35,540 nt of DNA from Acetatifactor sp. (GTDB taxonomy: Bacteria > Bacillota > Clostridia > Lachnospirales > Lachnospiraceae), in NCBI GenBank assembly GCA_022511465.1, contig JAFLRM010000037.1, forward strand, positions 1-35,540, written 5' to 3'. Position 1 is the first letter of the stretch. The number at the start of each line of letters is the position of its first letter. Below, in pieces: positions 1-6,613 of this stretch. Below the pieces are notes generated by a model. It ran no database searches. It was not told the origin of the DNA and saw only the letters and a list, made by a program, of their open reading frames with translations. The position numbers were made by a program, and so were the translations under genes.

Positions 1-54
1 AACCTACAACAACTCGGTTAACAGCCGAGTGCTCTACCATTGAGCTATCGAGGA
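1..54 (-). tRNA. tRNA-Asn (GTT), 3' end cut by window edge
   Basis: Read on the minus strand, this is the 5' part of a tRNA. It has an acceptor strand TCCTCGA, TA, D stem GCTC/GAGC, anticodon stem CTCGG/CCGAG and a seven-base loop CTGTTAA whose centre is GTT, the asparagine anticodon. The T arm and the 3' acceptor strand continue past base 1, so the gene is partial here. It is divergent from the tRNA-Gly gene 140 bases away. Confidence 0.9.
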
Positions 55-85
55 TCATATATTTGAGTTGGTTTCTATGTAGTCT

Positions 86-94
86 ATTATATCA
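86..94 (-). promoter_or_regulatory. Candidate extended -10 promoter for tRNA-Asn
   Basis: On the minus strand the sequence reads TGA followed by TATAAT, an extended -10 element 31 bases upstream of the tRNA-Asn 5' end. No good -35 sits at 16-18 bases. A TTGACA at 120-125 is 28 bases away, too far to pair with it. The call rests on the -10 alone. Confidence 0.35.
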
Positions 95-156
95 GATGTG
101 GAAGAAAATATTCTTCTTTTGTCAAAATTTTTAAAGAGAATTTTCTTATTTTTCTC

Positions 157-185
157 TGGTCAAATCGGCAGATGTGATGTATAAT
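157..185 (+). promoter_or_regulatory. Promoter for tRNA-Gly
   Basis: A perfect TATAAT (180-185) lies 9 bases before the mature tRNA-Gly 5' end. A partial -35, TGGTCA (157-162), lies upstream with a 17-base spacer. The very short distance to the tRNA is normal for tRNA promoters. Confidence 0.5.
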
Positions 186-194
186 ATTTTTCAT

Positions 195-265
195 GCAGAT
201 ATAGTTCATCGGTAGAACGCTAGCTTCCCAAGCTGGAGAGGCGGGTTCGATTCCCGTTATCTGCT
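195..265 (+). tRNA. tRNA-Gly (CCC)
   Basis: A complete 71-base cloverleaf. The acceptor arms are GCAGATA/TATCTGC with discriminator T265, and the D stem is GTTC/GAAC. The anticodon stem is CTAGC/GCTGG with loop TTCCCAA, giving anticodon CCC. The T arm is GCGGG-TTCGATT-CCCGT. The CCA end is not encoded. A promoter precedes it and a hairpin terminator follows directly. Confidence 0.92.
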
Positions 266-268
266 TAT

Positions 269-312
269 AAAGCCCTTGCAACATGCAATTTTAGGCATTT
301 TGCAAGGGCTTT
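269..312 (+). terminator. Hairpin terminator after tRNA-Gly
   Basis: AAAGCCCTTGCAA (269-281) pairs with TTGCAAGGGCTTT (300-312) as a perfect 13-bp stem with an 18-base loop, starting 4 bases after tRNA-Gly. The T tract is short. The stem has A/T edges on both sides, so it could also stop minus-strand transcription coming from the 441-aa gene. Confidence 0.65.
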
Positions 313-329
313 GATACTGCTTTGATACT
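308..329. repeat. Two tandem copies of an 11-bp unit by tRNA-Gly
   Basis: GCTTTGATACT occurs twice back to back (308-318 and 319-329). The first copy overlaps the 3' arm of the tRNA-Gly terminator stem. Short direct repeats beside a tRNA 3' end are often recombination sites, but no integrase is visible, so this is only a described repeat. The rest of the gap to 482 holds an inverted repeat GCAAAATAA (396-404)/TTATTTTGC (435-443) and nothing else recognised. Confidence 0.5.
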
Positions 330-482
330 ATTTTAAGAGTAGCGGAAGGCGGAGGCCTCAAGTTCTGATTCCTGTCACTCTGAGCAGGAAGTGTCGCAAA
401 ATAACTCATTCATAGTTGTGGAGCGATGCCCTTCTTATTTTGCAGCAGCCCCTTTTATCTGCCTGATCAAGAGCAGGCTTTA

Positions 483-1808
483 TCATATGTCTTCCCGGCC
501 GGCCAGCTTTAATATAATTCTTATATAAAGAGTCCTGTCAAAATTTTCCTCTTCTTCAAAGTCCATGGGGGAGACAAGTTTCAACTCAAATTTTATTTCT
601 CCCATTTCCACCTTTTGAGCGATCTTTTCCTGCTCAGAATCAGAATCCTCTATATCAGAATCCGTATCAACCTCATCTGTGACTTTACCGTCTTCCCTGT
701 CAGTTACATAGGTAGGATACTGATTTCGGATGTCTGATGATAGCCTTACACGGTCAGCTGGCCGCATATGAGCGAGAGCATTTTGGGATGTCCATAGGGG
801 ACCCGGACAATAGCGCTCAGAATCCTCTTCAGTAAAACTGGCATTTTTACATGCCAAACAGCATCTTCTTATTCCGCCAAGAAGTTTCGGATCCAGTCTC
901 AGTCTTGCTCCTTCTGTATTATTGTCACTTTCTGTTTTTACCGTACCTTGCCCTATCATCTCTTCGCGCAGTTCTTCCGACAGGCAGTTCATAAACTCTA
1001 AGATTCTCTGTTCAGCATGAAGACCATTAACTCCATTTGCGAGAATAGCCCTGCGTCTTATCGGATCTTCCGATATGATTCCCCCTTGTATCATTTCCCG
1101 CACAACACGCTGATATCTCTGATAGTGTTTTATGTGTCTGTATTCTCTTTTACTCGTAATCGGAGAACTTGCATTCGGCTCCTGCGCTAACCTCCACATG
1201 TCCCCATAGCTATTGACCCCTACCAGTACCACCCTATGAACTTTATCATAATAACACTGTACTTCACTTTCCAACCCATACGAAACGGTTAATTCCGTAG
1301 AAAACCAACGCAAAAAACGATGTATATCTTCTTCTTCACTATATTTTCGCCTTTTCCTTACCCCCGGTTGTCCTTCCACACTTCTGTACATAGCAGCGTA
1401 CTGCGATGCAAACTCCCCCTTATCCGTTTCCCTTGCTGTTTGAGGTGAATGACAGGTATGGTTCTGTGTTCCTCCTCTGTTGACCCAAAGGTGTCTTGCG
1501 CAAATTTGTATAAATTCAGCAGAAGATGTATCTATTTCCGTTTTATTGTTTTCTAAAAGTGCTTGTGTTTCTTGCTGATCTGGTGCGGGTGAAGGAGCTT
1601 CACCTTTATCCACTTCATCCCACACCCCATCCTCGCTACTCCCGCCATTCCCTACATATCTCCACACCGTACGCTGTATCACATTACCTGATCCTAAACC
1701 TTCCGGTCGGCTATTGTTTATTTTTTCCTGCTTCTGCTGCATTATGTTGGCAGGCTTATTGCTTTGAATCGGTTTGCTGTATTTCTTTCGCTCCATTTCC
1801 TCGTACAT
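483..1808 (-). CDS. Putative toxin-type nucleic acid deaminase, 441 aa
   Basis: Function inferred from motifs only. Residues 264-268 read HAEQR and residues 316-320 read CCLAC, giving the HAE ... CxxC arrangement that holds zinc in the cytidine deaminase fold. The spacing of about 50 residues, and a toxin-like layout with a variable N-terminus and a C-terminal enzyme domain, resemble deaminases of bacterial polymorphic toxin systems. The N-terminus is polar and low in complexity (residues 1-45, ending NVIQR), with no signal peptide or membrane segment. NVIQR followed by a Trp-rich stretch recalls N-termini of cargo linked to extracellular contractile injection systems, but no such structural genes are in view. 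Residues 375-400 are very acidic. The start at 1808 is preceded by AAGGAAAG at 12 bases. It is a lone gene next to two tRNA genes, with no obvious immunity partner. Confidence 0.6.
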   Translation of the reverse strand: MYEEMERKKYSKPIQSNKPANIMQQKQEKINNSRPEGLGSGNVIQRTVWRYVGNGGSSEDGVWDEVDKGEAPSPAPDQQETQALLENNKTEIDTSSAEFIQICARHLWVNRGGTQNHTCHSPQTARETDKGEFASQYAAMYRSVEGQPGVRKRRKYSEEEDIHRFLRWFSTELTVSYGLESEVQCYYDKVHRVVLVGVNSYGDMWRLAQEPNASSPITSKREYRHIKHYQRYQRVVREMIQGGIISEDPIRRRAILANGVNGLHAEQRILEFMNCLSEELREEMIGQGTVKTESDNNTEGARLRLDPKLLGGIRRCCLACKNASFTEEDSERYCPGPLWTSQNALAHMRPADRVRLSSDIRNQYPTYVTDREDGKVTDEVDTDSDIEDSDSEQEKIAQKVEMGEIKFELKLVSPMDFEEEENFDRTLYIRIILKLAGREDI

Positions 1809-1836
1809 GACCGGGTTCTTTCCTTCAAACTTTAAA

Positions 1837-1842
1837 ATTATA
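1837..1842 (-). promoter_or_regulatory. Candidate -10 for the 441-aa gene
   Basis: A TATAAT on the minus strand lies in a very AT-rich 130-base gap, 29 bases upstream of the start codon. No clear -35 is present at 17 bases. A second option is TTTAAT, 17 bases, TAAAAT slightly further upstream. Only the -10 is well matched. Confidence 0.3.
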
Positions 1843-1939
1843 ATAACATCATTTTAACATGTTTTTGCATAATATTAAAGTCATATTATTTTGCCCTCTC
1901 TATTCTCTTGTATTACGCGAAGGAAATCTCTCCGGAAGA

Positions 1940-2179
1940 TTATCTGCCCAAATTTTTTAACTCCTCCAAAAGCTCCAGATCAGACTGCTGTACCCGCAGA
2001 TTGGCAGCAATCGGCTCCTCCCCCGGGCGAGTCACTGTGACCTCGATAACGGTTCCCTCAGGGATCCCCTTTCCACTCATAAAAACAGTGTGGAGAAAGG
2101 CTTCAAACTTGGGATGGTTCTGTGAAAAAACATTTTTGGCATTCATCAGCTTTAGTAACATACTAGGATTCATATTCAT
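1940..2179 (-). CDS. Small conserved-looking protein downstream of rplT, 79 aa
   Basis: Function not recognised. The protein is soluble, starts with Met-rich residues (MNMNPSMLLKLMNAKN), and its second half is predicted beta then alpha, with a C-terminal helix (SDLELLEELKNLGR). I chose ATG at 2179 because AAGGAG lies 11 bases upstream. TTG at 2185 would add two residues and sits about 5 bases from the same site, so it remains possible. It lies in the same direction as infC-rpmI-rplT but after that operon's hairpin terminator. No separate promoter fits in the roughly 30 bases between terminator and ribosome site. Expression probably depends on readthrough or RNA processing. Confidence 0.75.
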   Translation of the reverse strand: MNMNPSMLLKLMNAKNVFSQNHPKFEAFLHTVFMSGKGIPEGTVIEVTVTRPGEEPIAANLRVQQSDLELLEELKNLGR

Positions 2180-2214
2180 AACCAATTCATCTCCTTCTAA
2201 TTTCCTGATTCATG

Positions 2215-2243
2215 TAAAAACCCCGACAGAAAAATCTGTCGGG
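2215..2243 (-). terminator. Rho-independent terminator after rplT
   Basis: On the minus strand CCCGACAGA and TCTGTCGGG form a 9-bp stem with a T-rich loop, followed by GTTTTTA. It lies 14 bases past the rplT stop. It separates the ribosomal protein operon from the small 79-aa gene. Confidence 0.85.
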
Positions 2244-2256
2244 ATCGTTTTCTCAT

Positions 2257-2613
2257 TTATGCAAGCTTAGACTTTGCCAGCTCTGCCAGAGTCTTGAAGC
2301 CCTCTGCATCGTTTACTGCAAGCTCAGCCAGCATCTTTCTGTTCATGTCAACCTCTGCCAGCTTCAATCCATGCATAAATTTGCTGTAGGACAGGCCGTT
2401 GAGACGTGCCGCTGCGTTAATACGCGCGATCCACAGCTGTCTAAACTGACGCTTTCTCTCTTTTCTGCCTGCGTAGGAGCTAGCCAGTGCTCTCATTACA
2501 GACTGCTTTGCCACTCTGTACTGCTTACTTCTGGCTCCTCTGTAGCCCTTTGCAAGCTTTAATACTCTATTATGCTTTTTCTTGGCATTTAAGCCACCTT
2601 TAATTCTTGCCAT
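2257..2613 (-). CDS. rplT: 50S ribosomal protein L20
   Basis: L20 binds 23S rRNA early in assembly of the large subunit and, in Firmicutes, also represses its own operon by binding the infC leader. The 118-aa length is standard. The basic N-terminus ([24 protein letters not shown]...) and the C-terminal [19 protein letters not shown] block are typical of the family. A strong AAGGAGGAG ribosome site precedes the ATG. It is the last gene of infC-rpmI-rplT, 25 bases after rpmI, and is followed by a strong hairpin terminator. Confidence 0.98.
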   Translation of the reverse strand: MARIKGGLNAKKKHNRVLKLAKGYRGARSKQYRVAKQSVMRALASSYAGRKERKRQFRQLWIARINAAARLNGLSYSKFMHGLKLAEVDMNRKMLAELAVNDAEGFKTLAELAKSKLA

Positions 2614-2638
2614 TGTCTACTTCTCCTCCTTACCAGAA

Positions 2639-2836
2639 TTATAAATAGGGTAAAATCTTCTTCATATTCTTTACGTTCGTTACATCGGTAATAGCAGGCT
2701 TTCTGAGATTACGTTTTCTCTTGGTGCTCTTCTTGGTCAGGATATGGTTCTTGTAAGCCTTTGCTCTCTTTAACTTCCCTGTTCCGGTTGCTTTAAAGCG
2801 CTTTGCTGCTGCTCTGCTTGTCTTCATTTTTGGCAT
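2639..2836 (-). CDS. rpmI: 50S ribosomal protein L35
   Basis: L35 is a small basic protein of the large ribosomal subunit. The 65-aa sequence begins [20 protein letters not shown] and has the usual [24 protein letters not shown] tract split across its middle. TAGGAGG lies just before the ATG. It sits between infC (44 bases upstream) and rplT (25 bases downstream), the universal order for this operon. Confidence 0.98.
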   Translation of the reverse strand: MPKMKTSRAAAKRFKATGTGKLKRAKAYKNHILTKKSTKRKRNLRKPAITDVTNVKNMKKILPYL

Positions 2837-2880
2837 AACGGTTTCCTCCTAAACTTTCATAATCTATTTTAACTTACGCG

Positions 2881-3387
2881 TTACCGCTTTTCAGTTAAAA
2901 ACATTGTCATGCTTCTGCCCTCTACCTTGGGCGCCTTATCTACCACAGCGATATCGGAAAGACTCTCAGCAATGTCATCCAGAATGTGCTTGCTGTTGTT
3001 CATATGAGCCATCTCACGGCCACGGAAACGAAGCGTGATCTTGACCTTGTCGCCCTTACCCAAAAACTTTCTGGCCGCACTGATCTTGGTGTTCAGATCA
3101 TTGGTGTCGATATTGGGAGACAGGCGGATCTCTTTAATCTCAACGGTCTTCTGCTTCTTTCTGGCTTCCTTCTCCTTGCGAACTTGTTCATACTTATACT
3201 TTCCATAATCAACAATCTTACAAACGGGGGGATTCGCGGTGGGCGCGATCTTCACCAGATCCAGTCCCGCATCCTCAGCCAGCTTCATCGCCTCCTTGGA
3301 AGACATGATACCCAGCTGCTGTCCGTCCTCACCGATCAGACGTATCTCTTTGTCCCTGATTTGTTCGTTAATCATTAAGTCGCTAAT
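2881..3387 (-). CDS. infC: Translation initiation factor IF-3, with an AUU start
   Basis: IF-3 binds the 30S subunit, keeps 50S off and checks start-codon pairing. The body (NEQIRDKEIRLIGEDGQQLG ... ending MTMFLTEKR) is a full-length IF-3. The ATG before NEQIR lies 21 bases from the only ribosome site, GGAGG. An in-frame ATT at 3385-3387 lies 9 bases from it and gives an N-terminus of ISDLMINEQ, aligning with the ISKDF-type start of Bacillus IF-3. I therefore take ATT as the start (168 aa). An AUU start is known to let IF-3 limit its own synthesis. The open frame extends further upstream to 3495, but that part overlaps the leader terminator and is not protein. Confidence 0.93.
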   Translation of the reverse strand: MSDLMINEQIRDKEIRLIGEDGQQLGIMSSKEAMKLAEDAGLDLVKIAPTANPPVCKIVDYGKYKYEQVRKEKEARKKQKTVEIKEIRLSPNIDTNDLNTKISAARKFLGKGDKVKITLRFRGREMAHMNNSKHILDDIAESLSDIAVVDKAPKVEGRSMTMFLTEKR

Positions 3388-3563
3388 GGTCTTGCACCTC
3401 CATAAGAAAATAAAAAAGTGGATAGCATAACTATCCACATAACTTCCATCAAAATACAGTCCCCCTTGCGCAAGTCTGTATTGAAAAGATATCAACGCTT
3501 ACCAGCCCGATCGCCGTAAGGTGAGAGTGGATACTCTGCTTGCTCTATGTGTGCCTCACACAC
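3388..3563 (-). promoter_or_regulatory. infC-rpmI-rplT leader with attenuator (L20 leader type)
   Basis: The transcript ahead of infC is about 175 bases and highly structured. It contains a 5' GTGTG/CACAC hairpin, an AGAGT/ACTCT hairpin (around 3524-3537), a TACAG/CTGTA stem enclosing TTGCGCAA, and a terminator just before the ribosome site. The minus-strand segment TATCCAC within 3526-3533 can pair with GTGGATA, the 5' arm of the terminator. That offers a competing antiterminator. In Bacillus this operon is controlled by L20 binding a leader that switches between such forms. The sequence supports the same logic here. Confidence 0.75.
3411..3438 (-). terminator. Attenuator terminator in the infC leader
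   Basis: On the minus strand GTGGATAG, a TTATG loop and CTATCCAC form a perfect 8-bp stem, followed directly by TTTTTTATTTT. It ends about 13 bases before the infC ribosome site, so it would stop transcription before infC. Confidence 0.85.
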
Positions 3564-3569
3564 TCATAT

Positions 3570-3598
3570 AGACTAACACAAAAGGAAGTATCTGTCAA
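3570..3598 (-). promoter_or_regulatory. Promoter of infC-rpmI-rplT
   Basis: On the minus strand a perfect TTGACA (3593-3598) is followed after 17 bases by TAGTCT (3570-3575), a weak -10. Transcription would start near 3563, giving the leader described above. Confidence 0.55.
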
Positions 3599-3623
3599 AT
3601 ATTTTTTTAATAATTTGGCATGG

Positions 3624-3653
3624 GGCAGGACAGCATACAAATACTGTCCTGCC
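3624..3653 (-). terminator. Hairpin after the DUF1540 gene
   Basis: GGCAGGACAG (3624-3633) and CTGTCCTGCC (3644-3653) form a perfect 10-bp stem with a 10-base loop. It starts 6 bases past the DUF1540 stop codon. The T tract on the minus strand is late and interrupted, so termination may be inefficient. Confidence 0.5.
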
Positions 3654-3659
3654 GGTGCC

Positions 3660-3980
3660 TTATCGCTCCGTAAAGGTGGCACATGCCGTCTCCTCGCAGT
3701 CACAGGCGCCAGAACCCTTGATGTCCACATGGTTCGCTCCGCACTTGTAATTACTGTTGTAGATACATTTCACTGCCTCACAGTCGATGCTGATCGTCTT
3801 GCTGGGATGAGAGATGGAACTGGTAAAAGCGTCAAAACCCTCTCTCTGTCTGGCAAAACTCTCGCAACAGGTTCCGTTGCTGGCGCTGGCGTGCTTGCCG
3901 CCCACCATGATGTCTCCCTTGCAGCACAGGCAGTCCTGATTGTAGGTACAGTTTTCCACTGCGCATTTTAAATCAGCCAT
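3660..3980 (-). CDS. DUF1540 Cys-rich protein, two repeats
   Basis: The 106-aa protein carries two copies of the DUF1540 pattern. The first starts LKCAVENCTYNQDCLC near residue 3. The second starts IDCEAVKCIYNSNYKC near residue 63 and ends near the C-terminus. In each, spaced Cys residues and an N-rich CxYN core suggest metal or disulfide binding. The family is common in Clostridia and its role is unknown. I start at ATG 3980 because AAGGAGG lies 5 bases upstream. The open frame extends to 4079 but that part has no ribosome site. It lies 145 bases downstream of thrS in the same direction and may be a separate unit. Confidence 0.9.
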   Translation of the reverse strand: MADLKCAVENCTYNQDCLCCKGDIMVGGKHASASNGTCCESFARQREGFDAFTSSISHPSKTISIDCEAVKCIYNSNYKCGANHVDIKGSGACDCEETACATFTER

Positions 3981-4125
3981 ACAAGCCTCCTTCTGCACCG
4001 CCATCCACCGCAAAGCGTAAACTGCCTGTGTGGAAGAAGTGCAAAAATAGTTTATCCGAAGACTGTATGCTTTATACATGGCTTTGGGGCTGATCCGATG
4101 CTACTTTTACAACCTGCGTTTTCCG

Positions 4126-6090
4126 TCAGCCTTTCTCCTCCTGCGGAAGCTCCTTCCGAATCTCTTTGGTGCGGATCTCCGTGCATATCTGATCAATAAA
4201 TTCCTGCAAAGGCTTCTGACCTTCGTCACCGGCATAGCGGCTTCTGACAGATACCACACCGTCCTCCTCTTCCTTCTGTCCAAGGATCAGCATGTAGGGA
4301 ACTCTCTGTAATCTGGCCTCACGGATCTTAAAGCCGATCTTCTCACTGCGCTCATCCACCGTCACATCAATGTCATTTGCCGCAAGCTCTTTTCTCACCT
4401 TCTCCGCGTAATCCATAAACTTCTCGGAGATGGGGAGGATGCGCACCTGCTCCGGACACAGCCATGTGGGGAATTTGCCGTCGTATTTTTCGATCAGCCA
4501 CGCAAGCGTTCTCTCATAACATCCCATGGAAGTTCTGTGAATAATATAGGGACGAACCTTCTCACCGCTCTGGTCGATATAGTACATATCAAAATTTTCA
4601 GCGATAGCACAATCCAACTGAATGGTTATCATGGTGTCTTCCTTGCCGTACACATTCTTGGCCTGAATGTCAATCTTAGGACCATAAAATGCTGCCTCAC
4701 CGTCGGCCTCCTCAAACTTCACACCCTTTTCCACAAGCACTGTCCGGAGAGCATCCTGTGTGCTGTTCCAGTAGTCGTCATCCCCCAGATATTTCTCCTT
4801 ATTGGCGGAATCCCACTTGGACAGGCGGTAGGTCACTTCGTCCTGAAGTCCCAGCGTACTCAGCACATAATAGGCCAGATCCAGACAGCTCTTCAGTTCC
4901 TCCTCCGCCTGATCCGGACGAATCACCAGATGCGCCTCGGTGATAGTAAACTGTCTCACGCGGGTGAGTCCATGCATCTCACCGGAGTCCTCGTTGCGGA
5001 ACAGGGTGGATGTCTCACTCATTCGATACGGCAGGTCACGGTAGGATTTCTGCGTGTTTTTATATACATAATACTGGAAAGGGCAGGTCATGGGGCGGAG
5101 TGCGTACACTTCCTTATCCACCTTCTCGTCGCCCATGATGAACATGCCTTCCTTATAGTGATCCCAGTGTCCGGAAATCTTGTACAGATCGCTCTTTGCC
5201 ATGAGGGGCGTCTTTGTGCGGACATAGCCCCACTCCTTATCCTCCAGATCCTCGATCCAGCGCTGCAGCTTCATGATCATCTTGGTTCCCTTGGGAGTGA
5301 AGAGGGGAAGTCCCTGTCCCACCACATCCACTGTGGTGAAGAGCTCCATCTCGCGGCCCAGTCTATTGTGGTCACGGCGCTTTGCATCCTCCATGCGCTC
5401 TAAGTGCTCCGTCAGTTCCTCTTTGTTACTGTAGGCGGTGCCGTAGATACGCTGCAGTCTTGCTTTGTCGGAGTCGCCCCTCCAGTATGCCATGGAGGAG
5501 GAGGTCAACTTAAATGCCTTGATCCCCTTGGTGCTCATCAGATGGGGGCCTGCACACAAGTCCACAAAGTCTCCCTGGCTGTAAAAGGAGATCTCCGCAT
5601 CCTCCGGAAGATCACGGATCAGCTCCACCTTGTAGGGCTCACCTTTCTCCTCCATAAACTTGATGGCTTCCTCTCTGGGGAGGGTAAAGCGCTCGACCTT
5701 CTCGCCCTTTTTGATGATCTTCTTCATCTCCGCCTCGAGGGCATCCAGATCCTCCCTGGAGAAGGGAGCGTGGTCAAAGTCATAGTAAAATCCGGTATCA
5801 ATGCTGGGGCCTATGGTCACCTTGGCATCCGGGAAAAGGTTCTTTACCGCCTCCGCCAGCACATGGGATGCAGTGTGGCGCAAGGTGCGCAGTCCGTCCT
5901 CGTCGGAAGCGGTGCAGATGGTCAGTTCACAGTCCTTATCCACAACCGTGCGCAGATCTACCACCTCTCCGTCCACTTTACCGCAGCAGGCTGCCCTGGC
6001 CAAGCCCTCACTGATGTCGAGGGCGATCTCATATACACTTTTGCTCTCCGCATATTCCTTTGCGGAGCCGTCTTTCAATGTGATCTTCAT
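4126..6090 (-). CDS. thrS: Threonyl-tRNA synthetase
   Basis: It charges tRNA-Thr with threonine in the cytoplasm. The 654-aa length is usual. An N-terminal TGS domain (about residues 1-60) is followed by the editing domain with the HTASH zinc or editing motif (H72, H76). The class II catalytic core includes RPMTCPFQYYVY, a motif 2 region RVRQFTITEAH and HRTSMGCYER. The anticodon-binding domain is at the C-terminus. The start ATG has AAAGGAA about 10 bases upstream. It stands alone behind a T-box leader, so it is made when uncharged tRNA-Thr accumulates. Confidence 0.98.
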   Translation of the reverse strand: MKITLKDGSAKEYAESKSVYEIALDISEGLARAACCGKVDGEVVDLRTVVDKDCELTICTASDEDGLRTLRHTASHVLAEAVKNLFPDAKVTIGPSIDTGFYYDFDHAPFSREDLDALEAEMKKIIKKGEKVERFTLPREEAIKFMEEKGEPYKVELIRDLPEDAEISFYSQGDFVDLCAGPHLMSTKGIKAFKLTSSSMAYWRGDSDKARLQRIYGTAYSNKEELTEHLERMEDAKRRDHNRLGREMELFTTVDVVGQGLPLFTPKGTKMIMKLQRWIEDLEDKEWGYVRTKTPLMAKSDLYKISGHWDHYKEGMFIMGDEKVDKEVYALRPMTCPFQYYVYKNTQKSYRDLPYRMSETSTLFRNEDSGEMHGLTRVRQFTITEAHLVIRPDQAEEELKSCLDLAYYVLSTLGLQDEVTYRLSKWDSANKEKYLGDDDYWNSTQDALRTVLVEKGVKFEEADGEAAFYGPKIDIQAKNVYGKEDTMITIQLDCAIAENFDMYYIDQSGEKVRPYIIHRTSMGCYERTLAWLIEKYDGKFPTWLCPEQVRILPISEKFMDYAEKVRKELAANDIDVTVDERSEKIGFKIREARLQRVPYMLILGQKEEEDGVVSVRSRYAGDEGQKPLQEFIDQICTEIRTKEIRKELPQEEKG

Positions 6091-6135
6091 GTTGTTGGTT
6101 CCTTTCTTTTCGTTTTTCAGTAATAATTACCCAAC

Positions 6136-6177
6136 GCCTTGGAAAGACCGGCAGGGGGCTGACGGTCTTTCCAAGGC
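6136..6177 (-). other. 15-bp perfect inverted repeat in the thrS 5' UTR
   Basis: GCCTTGGAAAGACCG (6136-6150) and CGGTCTTTCCAAGGC (6163-6177) form a 15-bp perfect stem with a 12-base loop. It lies after the T-box terminator and about 45 bases before the thrS start. No T tract follows, so it is not a normal terminator. A smaller stem, AAAACGC/GCGTTTT (6204-6220), lies between it and the T-box. These could affect mRNA stability or translation; the role is unknown. Confidence 0.6.
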
Positions 6178-6230
6178 TCACCGTGGTACGAATGAGCAGA
6201 CTCAAAACGCTTCGCGTTTTTCGTTCGCGC

Positions 6231-6265
6231 AAAAAGTCCCTTGCAATATCAATATTGCAAGGGAC
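6231..6265 (-). terminator. T-box terminator
   Basis: GTCCCTTGCAATAT and ATATTGCAAGGGAC form a perfect 14-bp stem with a two-base loop, followed by TTTTT on the minus strand. It competes with the T-box antiterminator. Confidence 0.93.
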
Positions 6266-6525
6266 GTAAAATACGCGGTTCCACCCTTTTTGCAGATTGA
6301 ATGATCATGTAATCTGCCACCTTCGTTTGCTCATAACGGGAGCCTCCGGGCTGTATTAGAGCCACTCCGAGATGGTCTTCACAAGCTTCCGACAAGACCG
6401 CTTACAGCTCATCCTTTGTCTGCTGCCAGACTTAAGGCGGCGGCCATCTCTGTTATCTTCCGCTTCCTACTCTTCTCTTCAACGTTTTTATTGTTCTATT
6501 GCCTGAAACTTTTCTTGTTTGACAC
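6231..6525 (-). promoter_or_regulatory. T-box riboswitch controlling thrS
   Basis: The minus strand carries the conserved T-box AGGGTGGAACCGCG (6274-6287), followed by ACGTCCCTT, which completes the antiterminator. The CCCTT segment is shared with the terminator stem. The Stem I region starts near 6480 with AGTA-type sequence, and its 3' side contains GAAGACC, where ACC is a plausible threonine specifier codon. T-box leaders sense uncharged tRNA by pairing the specifier with the anticodon and the TGGN with the acceptor end. I did not fold Stem I fully, so the specifier is inferred. Confidence 0.93.
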
Positions 6526-6531
6526 GTTATT

Positions 6532-6560
6532 ATCATAGTACTTTTCAGTGCAGATGTAAA
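6532..6560 (-). promoter_or_regulatory. Promoter of the thrS T-box transcript
   Basis: On the minus strand TTTACA (6555-6560), a 17-base spacer and TATGAT (6532-6537) form a good vegetative promoter. The start would be near 6525, about 45 bases before the T-box Stem I sequence. Confidence 0.75.
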
Positions 6561-6563
6561 GTC

Positions 6564-6607
6564 CTTTTCTCATCCATTTTTTAGTCGACAATTTTTAGAT
6601 GAGAAAA
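6564..6607. other. Inverted repeat between carD and the thrS promoter
   Basis: TTTTCTCATC (6564-6573) and GATGAGAAAA (6598-6607) are perfect inverted arms around an AT-rich 24-base loop that contains GTCGAC. It lies directly after the CarD gene stop and just upstream of the thrS -35. It could act as a weak terminator for the CarD gene, with A/T runs on both flanks. Confidence 0.4.
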
Positions 6608-6613
6608 ATTCTC

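Noticed and set aside
3388..3495. Longer infC reading frame
   Set aside because: It spans the leader attenuator hairpin and has no ribosome site; family members do not carry such residues.
3981..4079. 33-residue extension of the DUF1540 protein
   Set aside because: AAGGAGG lies directly before the internal ATG at 3980, and the DUF1540 domain starts right after it.
4537..6123. Two long plus-strand open frames (288 and 239 codons) within thrS
   Set aside because: They are reverse-strand frames of thrS with no family resemblance.
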